A DNA stretch of 51,151 bases from Actinomycetes bacterium (GTDB taxonomy: Bacteria; Actinomycetota; Acidimicrobiia; Acidimicrobiales; Acidimicrobiaceae): assembly GCA_021850605.1 (NCBI GenBank), contig JAJZLQ010000040.1:1-51151 (forward strand). The letters are read 5' to 3'. Below, piece by piece: positions 14,903 through 22,647 of the stretch; position 1 is the first letter of the stretch, and every line of letters starts with the position of its first letter. The notes below the pieces were generated by a model. It worked only from the letters and a program-made list of their open reading frames with translations, was not told the origin of the DNA and did no database searches. The position numbers and the translations under genes are program-made.

Positions 14903-16773
14903 TGCGAAATGCCCTCCCCGGTAAGGTAGGCCTGGTATCGACTCGGCGTGACGCTGGCTGCGAGCGTAGCCGTCGAGTCGAAGGACACGACCACGTTGTT
15001 TGGAGCGTCAACCGAAGATTCGTTGATGCACATCTGCCCGGTTGATGCCGTCGAAGAGGAAACCCACGGATCCAGCAAACCTGGCATCGTGGCCAGGTCA
15101 TTCAGCCAGTGGGCCGGTGCCTTCTGCGAGCAGCCTTGGCCAGCGAAGCTGATTGTCCCTGGCGTCGCACCCGTTGGTGCCTGACCGCTGAGACTGGTCC
15201 ACCACACATCGGGCGGAGTGGCCGTGTCGAGGCTGTTCACCAGGATTGGCCACTGCACATCGTTCACAAGAAGACTTTGCAAGGTGCTTTGCTGCTTGGC
15301 CAGATTGGCCTTGACCTGAGCCACGGGCGCAAGGCGTGCCAATTGCGCCTGCTCCTGAGAAAGCTGTACCTGCGCCGCTGAAACCTGGTTATTCGCGTTG
15401 TTCAACTGGCTGGACCTTAGGGCGGTTAAGCCGCCCAGGACCAGAAGCACAGCGAGCAGGCATACCCCGGCGACGGCCAGATCTCGACGCACGCGTCGTG
15501 CGTCCTCGGCTTCCCCGCCCAGGAGGTTGATCACCCGCGTGCCATCGGCGGCGATCCACCGGCCAAGCGCCAGAGCCAAGGCCTCGGGCATTACGCCCGT
15601 AACCCTGTCCTTGTCCGCCGCCAGCATCTCCGGAACGTTGAAGTCGACCAATTCGAGAAGGTCGAGGCGCTCGAGGACGACCTCGGGTGCCAACCCCTGG
15701 CGCAGGGAGTCGAAGAAGCCGAAGGCGAGCGAACCGCCGCCGCAAACGAGGACTTTGACCTCGGCTGGATTCTCCTTTTGGAAGAGGTAGGAGCTAAGGG
15801 TGGTGGAAATCGATGACGAGATGTCGCTGACCCTTACCGCGACCAATCGATCGAGCTCATCCCTGTCCACCCGAGCAGCGAGCTCCTCGGGAACGGGCGT
15901 GAAAAGCCCAAGGGCCCGCTTCAACGACTCTGCCTCGGTCTCCGACAGGTCGAAACGCTCGGCTATCGCGGCCGTCACCGCATCGCCCGCCCGGTCCTCG
16001 ATGGAACGCGCCAAGGTGAGCATTCCATTTTCTGCGATGCCGATATTGATACTGTCTGCCCCGACCGAAACCACCGCGAGAATTTTTTCCCGCATGGCTC
16101 CTCCGGCGACCGGGAAGGCGAGCGTACGCTCTTCCTCCGGGTTTCCGCCTAGCTCAGTGGTCTCCACGACTGGATCGACAATTCTTACCGACGATCCGCG
16201 GCGACGGCCGTTGGTGCCGACGACCTCGCCTGAGCGCTGGGCCTCTTGCAGGATGACAGCACGCACCAACGCCAGGAAGGAGGCGTCCACCGAGGCAAGG
16301 CGCAGGCCCGCATCCTGGACGACGCTCTTGTAGTCGGTCAGTAACGCATTGTCCGTGGCCGCCAGGTGAATCGTGAGGGTGCCGTCTTCACGGACCACCC
16401 GCCGACCCTTCGGATACTCGAAGTCGACCTCGTACTCGCTCGTGTCGCCAGGCAGGAAGGTCGTGGCTTCGAACCGCACGGACGAGAGAAGATCCTCGTC
16501 CTCCATGCTCGGGAACTCGAGATCACGCAGGTAGACACGTGAGCCGGAGAGGCCGACGCAAACTTCCTTTGACTTGAAGTTGCCGTCCGACCACATGCGG
16601 CGCATTGCCTCGATGACCGCGCCGTGGTCGCGAATGTCACCACCTACGACGGCACCCTTGGGAAGGGTGACCAGTCCAAAATTAGACACGGTCGGCTTAT
16701 GCCCCGCATCATATTCAAGCTCGACAGCCTTGACCGAGAAGGCGCCGATGTCAATTCCAACGACACGCCTCAA
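14899..16773 (-). CDS. PilM-PilN fusion protein of the type IV pilus platform
   Basis: This 624-residue protein joins two normally separate proteins. Residues 1-405 are PilM, an actin-like ATPase-fold protein: Gly-Ile-Asp-Ile-Gly phosphate-1 loop at 6-10, a 1C subdomain, and Cys-Gly-Gly-Gly-Ser at 344-348. Residues 413-624 are PilN: the Ile-Asn-Leu-Leu motif (415-418), which in separate PilN proteins docks into a PilM groove, one transmembrane helix (about 431-451), a coiled coil (455-500) and an extracytoplasmic domain. Translation starts at TTG 16773, one base after the stop of the HTH gene, with GGGAGG upstream. The stop overlaps pilO. The fusion tethers partners that act as a complex. Confidence 0.9.
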   Translation of the reverse strand: MRRVVGIDIGAFSVKAVELEYDAGHKPTVSNFGLVTLPKGAVVGGDIRDHGAVIEAMRRMWSDGNFKSKEVCVGLSGSRVYLRDLEFPSMEDEDLLSSVRFEATTFLPGDTSEYEVDFEYPKGRRVVREDGTLTIHLAATDNALLTDYKSVVQDAGLRLASVDASFLALVRAVILQEAQRSGEVVGTNGRRRGSSVRIVDPVVETTELGGNPEEERTLAFPVAGGAMREKILAVVSVGADSINIGIAENGMLTLARSIEDRAGDAVTAAIAERFDLSETEAESLKRALGLFTPVPEELAARVDRDELDRLVAVRVSDISSSISTTLSSYLFQKENPAEVKVLVCGGGSLAFGFFDSLRQGLAPEVVLERLDLLELVDFNVPEMLAADKDRVTGVMPEALALALGRWIAADGTRVINLLGGEAEDARRVRRDLAVAGVCLLAVLLVLGGLTALRSSQLNNANNQVSAAQVQLSQEQAQLARLAPVAQVKANLAKQQSTLQSLLVNDVQWPILVNSLDTATPPDVWWTSLSGQAPTGATPGTISFAGQGCSQKAPAHWLNDLATMPGLLDPWVSSSTASTGQMCINESSVDAPNNVVVSFDSTATLAASVTPSRYQAYLTGEGISQ

Positions 16774-16774
16774 A

Positions 16775-16942
16775 TCAGTTGCCTCCCTGCTTGAGGTAAC
16801 GGGCCACGTCGGAGCGCTTTACGCGCCAGGCCTTGCCAACCCTGCTGGCGGGGAGCTCCTGCGAGGCGATCAGCCTGTATACCGTCGTGGTGGAAACCTT
16901 CATGACGTCGGCCACTTCCCTCACTCGCATCAGCTCTTCCAT
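16775..16942 (-). CDS. 55-residue excisionase-type helix-turn-helix protein
   Basis: A short gene read from ATG 16942 to TGA 16775. The product is one small winged HTH of the excisionase/MerR-like type: an opening Met-Arg-Val-Arg-Glu-Val-Ala-Asp-Val-Met, the recognition-helix stretch Ser-Thr-Thr-Thr-Val-Tyr-Arg-Leu-Ile (about 18-26), a turn at Glu-Leu-Pro-Ala-Ser-Arg-Val-Gly-Lys and the family's Trp-Arg-Val-Lys-Arg-Ser-Asp-Val wing. It sits one base before the pilMN start, so the two are likely co-translated. Small proteins of this fold bind DNA as regulators or recombination directionality factors; no integrase is nearby, so regulation of the pil-aro operon is the likelier role. Confidence 0.85.
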   Translation of the reverse strand: MEELMRVREVADVMKVSTTTVYRLIASQELPASRVGKAWRVKRSDVARYLKQGGN

Positions 16943-16977
16943 CGAAGCCCACTCCCGCTACTTCCGCTGGCCAGCGC

Positions 16978-17037
16978 ACATGTTGGTGCTGCTCTGCAAC
17001 ATGTTGGACATCTTCAACATATTCCACAACTTCAACA
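16978..17037. promoter_or_regulatory. cluster of CAACA/TGTTG half-sites upstream of the HTH-pil operon
   Basis: Within 60 bp upstream of the HTH gene lie two copies of ACATGTTGG spaced 21 bp apart (16978-16986, 16999-17007). The second is part of a perfect palindrome CAACATGTTG (16997-17006). Two copies of CTTCAACA follow, 18 bp apart (17012-17019, 17030-17037). The array lies 36-95 bp before the ATG, where a promoter or operator belongs. The rest of the gap, up to 17212, holds an A-rich patch near 17105 and no gene that I can support. Confidence 0.5.
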
Positions 17038-17212
17038 AGGCGAGCACAGCATACTCTCAAATCGTCACGAGAGCCAAGGGAATGTAGGGATTTTCTCGCC
17101 AACATAGAAAAAATTTCAACGGTGTAACTGCACCGCCGCTTACCGCACATTGCGACCATTTCTCAAAAGCGCCCCTTCGCCTCAGCGACCCGCTTCGGTA
17201 GGGCTCAGACTC

Positions 17213-17974
17213 CTACAGTACACGAATCAATCCGGCCGCCAAAGCCGAAAGGAGGGCTGCCAATGCCATGAATGGCCCAAACGGAATCGCCACTTTGAGA
17301 GTCTTTGATTTGAACAACGCGAAAGCCACCCCGAACAGCGCCCCAAAGATAAAGGCTCCGTAGAGAAAGTAGACCACGGCGGCAATGCCTAGAAATCCCA
17401 GGTTAATACCTATATATGCTGCGAATCTAACGTCCCCGAACCCCATTGATCTAGGAGCGATCAAGTGGATTACGCCGAAGACAGCCCCCGCCAGAACCGC
17501 CCCGAGTGCGGCATCTACCGCCATGCGCGAGTTGCTCGAATAAAGCGCATCGCCGAGCAGGAAGGCCAGGGAAAGGGGCGTAGCAATATATATGACGCGT
17601 CGGGGAAGCTTGCGGGTGTCTAGGTCAATGATGGCTTCCGCGATAAGCACCGCCGCGAAAATACAGAGTCCGGTGAGCAAAAGCGGATTGGAGTAACGCA
17701 GAGCGAGAGCAGCAAAGGCGACCCCGGCAAGCAACTCCACCAGCGGATACCGCCACGAGATGGGTTGATGACAGGCCCGGCATCGCGCTCGTAGCACCAG
17801 GAAGGAGACTACGGGGATGTTTTCCCAGGCCGAAAGGCGATGACCGCACCTGGGGCACCTGGACGGCGGGGTGACAATCGACTCCCCACGTGGTACCCGG
17901 TAGATGACGACGTTGAGAAACGAGCCGACAACCAGGCCGATAATTACTGCGACCGCAACCTCGAACCCCCTCAA
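17213..17974 (-). CDS. pilD: prepilin leader peptidase / N-methyltransferase
   Basis: This A24 membrane aspartic protease cleaves the leader of type IV prepilins and usually methylates the new N-terminus. The 253-residue product has the N-terminal helix, a cytoplasmic zinc domain with Cys-Pro-Arg-Cys-Gly-His (about 40-45) and Cys-Arg-Ala-Cys-His (about 65-69), and two catalytic aspartates in Ile-Asp-Leu-Asp-Thr-Arg (about 116-121) and Gly-Phe-Gly-Asp-Val-Arg (about 175-180). Seven to eight helices follow the usual topology. It starts at TTG 17974, overlapping the upstream gene's TGA (TTGA). No pilin gene is visible in the window. Confidence 0.93.
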   Translation of the reverse strand: MRGFEVAVAVIIGLVVGSFLNVVIYRVPRGESIVTPPSRCPRCGHRLSAWENIPVVSFLVLRARCRACHQPISWRYPLVELLAGVAFAALALRYSNPLLLTGLCIFAAVLIAEAIIDLDTRKLPRRVIYIATPLSLAFLLGDALYSSNSRMAVDAALGAVLAGAVFGVIHLIAPRSMGFGDVRFAAYIGINLGFLGIAAVVYFLYGAFIFGALFGVAFALFKSKTLKVAIPFGPFMALAALLSALAAGLIRVL

Positions 17975-19269
17975 CCGCGCACCTCTTCCAGCGCCCCTTG
18001 GCCATCTGGATCAGGCTCTTGGGCAAGGCCACCGGCCCGGCCCGGCCCGGCCCAAATAACCTCACCGCGCTCGGCTGGAGGAATACTCATTAACACTGCT
18101 GTGACACCTGCCAGCGCCAGCGGCCAGAGGGTGAGTGAATAACTGAGTGCCGAAACCCGGGACATAGCGACACCCAGCTGCCCAAGCCCAAAAGCACTCC
18201 AGGCCACAGCAGCTAAGCGCTTCCTGCGATAAATGCCTACGACGGAAATCGCACCGAGCGCGAGATACGGGCAGAGGTAGTATGCAACCTCCGTGGGCTC
18301 GAGAAAGGCGCGCAGCGCCAGGGCTGAGGTGCAAATGGCCAGGAGTGTGCGAGCGTCGACCAGCTTGGCGCGCCACATCCAGCGCAGAACAAGCCCAACG
18401 GCAAGAGCCATCAGCAACATCGCGACCCTGAATCCACTCGCCGAAATTGTGCCGTGGTGAAACTGCAGCAGTGAGTCCCATAGCGTAGGTCGGTTGAAAC
18501 GCAGTTTGCCGGTTTGCGCCTCAGATACGATCCCCGACAACGAACCCGACCAGTCGCCTGCCATTGCCGGGAGCGCAACTGCCAGTGGGATCACTGCAGC
18601 CCTAGCTGCAAAGGCAGCCAGGCGCGTGAATCCCTTCAATCGGAGCAGGGCAAGCGGCATCAGAAATAGCAGCATCTGGGGTTGGAACGCGACCGCGGCT
18701 CCCGCGAGGTACGCACCGCGCGTCGTCCGGTCGTCAAGAAGGTCAGCGAAGGCGAACAGGGAGAGCGCCATGGCCGCGACATCCTCCGGATGCCCCCACG
18801 GGAAAAGACAAAATGCGGCGAGAAGGGCGGAGCTTCCGGCTATCCAACGACGGCGAGATTCGGGCAGACCCAACCGACGATATGCGCGCAGGACGGCCAG
18901 CACGTATACGAACAGGAAGATACTCATGTAGCCCAGGCTCCATAGCCAGATGACCGGTCGGAGAAGCGGATAGGGATAGGGCTCGACGTAGTGCATCAGG
19001 CTCGAGAACTCAGCCAGGGGTACAAGACTGAGCGCGCCAAAGGGATGGGCGGTCTGGCCGATACCAGGTGCGTACAGAATTCCGAAGCCGCCCCAGAGAA
19101 TTGTGTGTGCGTCACGCATGAGGGCGAAGAAGTCCGCCGCGTAGAGCCAGCCGTGTAGCGGGAAGAAAACTTGCGCCCCAGTCGAGATGCCCAGCGAGAC
19201 GACAAGGAATCCAATCGCGATGGCGGCGGACAGAACTACGTCAGACCGCAGTTTCGGCACTAATCGCAT
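17971..19269 (-). CDS. polytopic membrane protein, possible GT-C type glycosyltransferase
   Basis: The 432-residue protein has about ten hydrophobic helices distributed through its length. It has features seen in lipid-linked GT-C mannosyltransferase-like proteins: an early extracytoplasmic loop with acidic residues after the first helix, the Ala-Phe-Gln-Pro-Gln-Met segment resembling the K/Q-P-Q motif of the GT87 group, and a loop between helices bearing Arg-Pro-Thr-Leu-Trp-Asp. I cannot assign substrate or family with certainty. It starts at ATG 19269 with AGGAG upstream and overlaps pilD by 4 nt, so it is co-translated with the prepilin peptidase. Glycosylation of pilins or of cell-envelope polymers is conceivable but is only an inference. 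Confidence 0.6.
   Translation of the reverse strand: MRLVPKLRSDVVLSAAIAIGFLVVSLGISTGAQVFFPLHGWLYAADFFALMRDAHTILWGGFGILYAPGIGQTAHPFGALSLVPLAEFSSLMHYVEPYPYPLLRPVIWLWSLGYMSIFLFVYVLAVLRAYRRLGLPESRRRWIAGSSALLAAFCLFPWGHPEDVAAMALSLFAFADLLDDRTTRGAYLAGAAVAFQPQMLLFLMPLALLRLKGFTRLAAFAARAAVIPLAVALPAMAGDWSGSLSGIVSEAQTGKLRFNRPTLWDSLLQFHHGTISASGFRVAMLLMALAVGLVLRWMWRAKLVDARTLLAICTSALALRAFLEPTEVAYYLCPYLALGAISVVGIYRRKRLAAVAWSAFGLGQLGVAMSRVSALSYSLTLWPLALAGVTAVLMSIPPAERGEVIWAGPGRAGGLAQEPDPDGQGALEEVRG
18034..18053. repeat. GGCCC x4 pentanucleotide repeat near the end of the membrane-protein gene
   Basis: Four perfect tandem copies of GGCCC lie about 65 nt before the stop of the 17971-19269 gene. The unit is five bases, so gain or loss of one copy would shift the reading frame of the C-terminal tail and the distance to the coupled pilD start. 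In frame it encodes an Ala/Gly/Arg/Pro stretch. Confidence 0.7.
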
Positions 19270-19299
19270 AGCAGCGACTCCTCATTTCCTTCCGCAATG

Positions 19300-19337
19300 T
19301 TATCGGAGCGCCAGATGTGAATCTGAAAGACCGATAA
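19300..19337. repeat. nested inverted repeat in a divergent intergenic region
   Basis: TTATCGG (19300-19306) pairs with CCGATAA (19331-19337), and inside it CAGAT (19312-19316) pairs with ATCTG (19321-19325) around a GTGA loop. It lies 31 bp before the minus-strand membrane-protein gene and about 110 bp before the phosphatase gene, between divergent units. It could be an operator or a 5-prime leader structure; no tail of T residues follows it. Confidence 0.4.
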
Positions 19338-19445
19338 GCGCTACCGCCTCAAAAGCCCCGGTGCGCGATCGGTTTGTATCACTTCGCCCGCCTCTGGTCT
19401 AAGTTCGTATCGGAGAGTGTAGATCCGGAACCGGTTGGGGTGGGA

Positions 19446-20216
19446 ATGCACGAGCAGCTTCGTGAAATGGCACCAGACGAGCCGGACAGGCGCATACCGC
19501 TGGAGCGGGCCTTCAACTTTCGTGACCTTGGCGGCTACAGGGCACGAGGCCACAAGAAGCTGCGCCGGGGCAAGCTTTTCCGATCGGACGACCTTTTCAG
19601 ACTGAGCGACGGAGACCTGGCCCGCCTCGCGGAGCTGGGCATAAGGACAGTGATCGATCTTCGCACCGAGGCGGAGGCAGCCCGTGGACGCTTCCCCGCC
19701 GAGAAGCTCGCCATCGACTATTACCAAAACTCGTTAATCGACATCTCCGCCGATCACGCACAGGCGCGCGGAGACGGTGCACAGGACTACATCTTTCTCC
19801 GCTACCGCCAGATCCTGACAGAAGGCAGCGCAGGCATCCGCCAGGTGTTCGCTCGCTTGGTGCGCGCCGAGGCGGCGCCGGCAGTATTCCACTGCGTGGC
19901 CGGCAAAGACAGGACGGGCCTCGTCGCCGCGATCACTCTGGAGGTGCTCGGCGTCGACCGCGAACACGTCCTCTCGGACTACTCGATGACCGAACTGGCC
20001 ATGGGCGAGGCACTGGAATGGCTGGAGGCCGAATTTCCCGACCTGGCCCGACGAATGAACGACCTGCCACCCGTGGTACTCAGTGCCAAGCCGGAAAATC
20101 TCGCCCGCGTGCTCGACTGGCTTGACACTTCGCACGGTGGTGCCGAAGAGTACCTCCTCTCGCTCGGCCTTTCCAGCGAAGAGCTGGCGAGCTTTCGCTC
20201 CTGGATGCTGGAATGA
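19446..20216 (+). CDS. PtpB/Y_phosphatase3-type tyrosine or dual-specificity phosphatase
   Basis: The 256-residue product hydrolyses phosphate esters on proteins or lipids through a cysteine nucleophile. It has the family's N-terminal Phe-Asn-Phe-Arg-Asp-Leu-Gly-Gly motif (about 23-30), the Phe-Arg-Ser-Asp block, Val-Ile-Asp-Leu-Arg-Thr-Glu, and the P-loop His149-Cys150-Val-Ala-Gly-Lys-Asp-Arg156-Thr-Gly. This matches the actinobacterial PtpB-like group, which also includes phosphoinositide-active members. I chose ATG 19446 over an upstream in-frame ATG at 19374 because the family begins near here and a G-rich site precedes it. The stop overlaps the next start (ATGA). Confidence 0.9.
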   Translation: MHEQLREMAPDEPDRRIPLERAFNFRDLGGYRARGHKKLRRGKLFRSDDLFRLSDGDLARLAELGIRTVIDLRTEAEAARGRFPAEKLAIDYYQNSLIDISADHAQARGDGAQDYIFLRYRQILTEGSAGIRQVFARLVRAEAAPAVFHCVAGKDRTGLVAAITLEVLGVDREHVLSDYSMTELAMGEALEWLEAEFPDLARRMNDLPPVVLSAKPENLARVLDWLDTSHGGAEEYLLSLGLSSEELASFRSWMLE

Positions 20217-22075
20217 AGACCGGTAAGGGAGCCCACGCGATCAGGACACCGGGGCGAAGGCTTTGGAAGCGGCCTGCCTTCGTCGCTCCCGCCATCACCC
20301 TTGCCTTGGCTGCCCTAATCGCCGCGACGGTGCTCACATTGGAACCTGGCGGCCGTCCTAAGCCCGCCAAGGCATCCGTAACCACCACCTCCAGCGAGAG
20401 GCCGACCACTACCACCACCTCCCGGCCCAGCGCAACCGTGCCCTCGCTCTCCCCAGGGCCGCTCTACTCGGCGGCGGTAAAGCAGCAGAACTCGTTACCC
20501 GGCACCTCGGCGTGGAGGATCGGCAGTAACGCGAATTCAAAGGTCATCTCCGGTTTTGCCGGCAGTACCTATGCGCTCGTTGGACAGACCATCCCTCTGT
20601 ACATCACGACCACCGCCCCAAGTTTCACCGTCACCGCATTCCGAATGGGATGGTATCAAGGTTTGCTCGGTAGGCTCGTCTGGACCTCGCCCACCATTAA
20701 GGGCCTGGTCCAACCACCGTGTCCAATGCTGGCGCCATCGAACACGGTGGAGTGCTCCAATTGGAAACCCCTTGTGCAGATGCATGTCACAAGCGCCTTC
20801 GTTCCCGGAGACTACCTGCTCAAGCTTGTTGCCTCAAACGGCGACGCACAATACATCCCACTCACCGTCATTGATCCGGCGTCGAACGCGGCCGTTGTCG
20901 TATTGAATGCCGTTACCGATTGGCAGGCTTATAACGCCTGGGGCGGCTACTCCCTGTACCATGGGCCGGCTTCGAATTGGCCGGACCGGGCCACCAAGGT
21001 CTCTTTCGATCGTCCTTACGGCTATGGGGCTGGCGCCGGAGACTTCATCGGCAATGAGCTTCCGGTGGTTGAGTTGGTCGAGAAGCTGGGGCTGAACGTC
21101 ACCTACGTTACCTCTGTCTTCCTTGAACAGCACCCCACGCTGACTCTCAATCACCACGTCCTCGTATCGCTCGGCCATGACGAGTACTATTCGGTCACCA
21201 TGCGCCAAGCGCTGAGGAACTCCGTTAACCATGGCGGAAGCCTCATGTTCCTCGGAGCCAACGCCATATTCCGTCGAATCCGGTTTGCCGCGTCGCCGCT
21301 CGGGCCCGACAGGATCGAAATCAACTACCGCAACCCATACCAGGACCCATTGTTCGGAAAGGACAACGCAAGAGTCACGGCCAACTGGCCTGCGTTCCCC
21401 GACGCACGGCCCGAGAGTTCCCTCATCGGCGTGCAGTACCAATGCTTCCCAGTCAACTATCCGATGATCATCACAGATCCGCAGTCATGGATATTCCAGG
21501 GATCAGGCCTGGGATTTGGCTCGGAGATCCCACATCTGATCGGCTCTGAATTCGACGGCTTCATTCCCAGCAGCCCGCATCCCGCCAACCTCGAGATCCT
21601 CGCCAACTCCCCGGTACTATGCAGGAACCAGCCCTACTTCTCGGACATGACCTACTACAGCACCCCAAGCGGAGGCGGCGTATTCGCCACCGGAACCGCT
21701 AATTGGGTTGCCACACTCGCACCGGCGTGCATTCCTGCAGTCGGAGAATGCCCCGATCCAGCCACTCTCGCAATCACCACGAACGTACTCGAGGCATTTG
21801 GCGCCGGAGGGGTAGGGCAAAGGCACCCTTCGGTCCCGAACGCGCTCAGCGTATACTCGAACCCGCCTTTCGGACCGCTGACGCCAGTGCAGGCGCCGAC
21901 TTCTACCACCAGCGACACCAGCGCCACCACCACTGCGGCGGTGGCTACAGCCACTACCAGTTCGACGACCACTAGTAGCCGGCCGGTGAGCGCCACATCT
22001 ACGACCTCGGCCTCGACCACGACGACAAACCCGCCGACAACGACAACGATCGGGGCGACAACCACGACGAAATGA
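20213..22075 (+). CDS. secreted or anchored DMFA2-like (N,N-dimethylformamidase large-subunit-type) protein
   Basis: The 620-residue product has an N-terminal signal-anchor helix (about 22-43), a Thr/Ser-rich linker (about 55-80), a large domain (about 85-545) and a Thr/Ser/Ala-rich low-complexity tail (about 555-620). The large domain carries the motif Gly-His-Asp-Glu-Tyr-Tyr-Ser with a following Met-Arg, then Gly-Gly-Ser-Leu-Met-Phe-Leu-Gly-Ala-Asn-Ala and Arg-Arg-Ile-Arg. This is the pattern of the C-terminal domain of the N,N-dimethylformamidase beta-subunit family, whose extracytoplasmic members mostly have unknown substrates. Its start overlaps the phosphatase stop. I do not infer dimethylformamide as the substrate. 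The Thr-rich tail may be a glycosylated wall-spanning linker. Confidence 0.75.
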   Translation: MKTGKGAHAIRTPGRRLWKRPAFVAPAITLALAALIAATVLTLEPGGRPKPAKASVTTTSSERPTTTTTSRPSATVPSLSPGPLYSAAVKQQNSLPGTSAWRIGSNANSKVISGFAGSTYALVGQTIPLYITTTAPSFTVTAFRMGWYQGLLGRLVWTSPTIKGLVQPPCPMLAPSNTVECSNWKPLVQMHVTSAFVPGDYLLKLVASNGDAQYIPLTVIDPASNAAVVVLNAVTDWQAYNAWGGYSLYHGPASNWPDRATKVSFDRPYGYGAGAGDFIGNELPVVELVEKLGLNVTYVTSVFLEQHPTLTLNHHVLVSLGHDEYYSVTMRQALRNSVNHGGSLMFLGANAIFRRIRFAASPLGPDRIEINYRNPYQDPLFGKDNARVTANWPAFPDARPESSLIGVQYQCFPVNYPMIITDPQSWIFQGSGLGFGSEIPHLIGSEFDGFIPSSPHPANLEILANSPVLCRNQPYFSDMTYYSTPSGGGVFATGTANWVATLAPACIPAVGECPDPATLAITTNVLEAFGAGGVGQRHPSVPNALSVYSNPPFGPLTPVQAPTSTTSDTSATTTAAVATATTSSTTTSSRPVSATSTTSASTTTTNPPTTTTIGATTTTK

Positions 22076-22102
22076 ACTGCTTAGGGCGGCCGCAGGTGCA
22101 GG

Positions 22103-22579
22103 CTAAGGAATTTCGAGGTGCGAAAGCGGCACTTCGAGCAGGCGCGCCAATTCGCCAACGTCCTTCTTGGAGAGCCCTGCGAGAAGATAGCGTCGCACCC
22201 CGGCAACGTGAGTCGGAACAGCCTCTTCGAGACGCTTGCGTCCCAGGTCTGTCAGGTGCGCAATCATCCCTCGCCGATCCGACGGGCAGATCTCTTTAGA
22301 TACCAAGCCTCGGGCCGCCATCGACTCCACCCGGCGGGTTAGGCCCGATCTCGACACCAAGGCGAGCTCGGCGAGCGCGGACATCCGCAGCTGGCTTCCC
22401 TCGGCTTCGGAGAGATGCACCAAAACCTCGTACTCGGCGAGCGTCATAGAGTGTGCCGCAACCAACTCAGCATCGAGCCGGCCGAGCAGCAGCGCGTTGG
22501 TGCGCAGCAATCTCCGCCAGGCAAGCTGCTCCAACGCGTCCAGCCATTCACGGCCGCTTCGTGCTTCGTCAACGCTCAT
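22103..22579 (-). CDS. MarR family transcriptional regulator
   Basis: This is a 158-residue winged-helix regulator. The core includes Leu-Ala-Glu-Tyr-Glu-Val-Leu-Val-His-Leu (helix 2-3), the HTH segment with Met-Ser-Ala-Leu-Ala-Glu-Leu...Ser-Arg-Ser-Gly-Leu-Thr-Arg-Arg-Val-Glu (about 65-85), and the wing containing Cys-Pro-Ser-Asp-Arg-Arg-Gly-Met-Ile-Ala-His-Leu-Thr. The single Cys in the wing, just before the conserved Asp-Arg-Arg, could be redox-sensitive, but that is speculation. It is convergent with the DMFA2-like gene (27-nt gap) and lies after nfuA on the same strand. Its target is unknown. Confidence 0.92.
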   Translation of the reverse strand: MSVDEARSGREWLDALEQLAWRRLLRTNALLLGRLDAELVAAHSMTLAEYEVLVHLSEAEGSQLRMSALAELALVSRSGLTRRVESMAARGLVSKEICPSDRRGMIAHLTDLGRKRLEEAVPTHVAGVRRYLLAGLSKKDVGELARLLEVPLSHLEIP

Positions 22580-22647
22580 CTAAACCCCAGGCCCCGGCTC
22601 CGAGCTTCCTCGCGTGGCGAGGAGAATCCGCTCCGCGACGGACCAGG

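Noticed and set aside
16770-17159. Longer minus-strand frame over the HTH region
   Set aside because: It reads in a different phase from the short HTH gene at 16775-16942 and has no domain; the HTH protein explains this segment better.
17213-19269. Idea that the prepilin peptidase and membrane-protein genes are part of a phage or plasmid region
   Set aside because: GC content, start-codon style and overlaps match the surrounding core genes; no mobility gene is near.
21893-22075. Thr/Ala-rich repeat at the end of the DMFA2-like gene considered as a tandem DNA repeat
   Set aside because: It is a degenerate low-complexity protein tail with varied codons, not an exact DNA repeat array.
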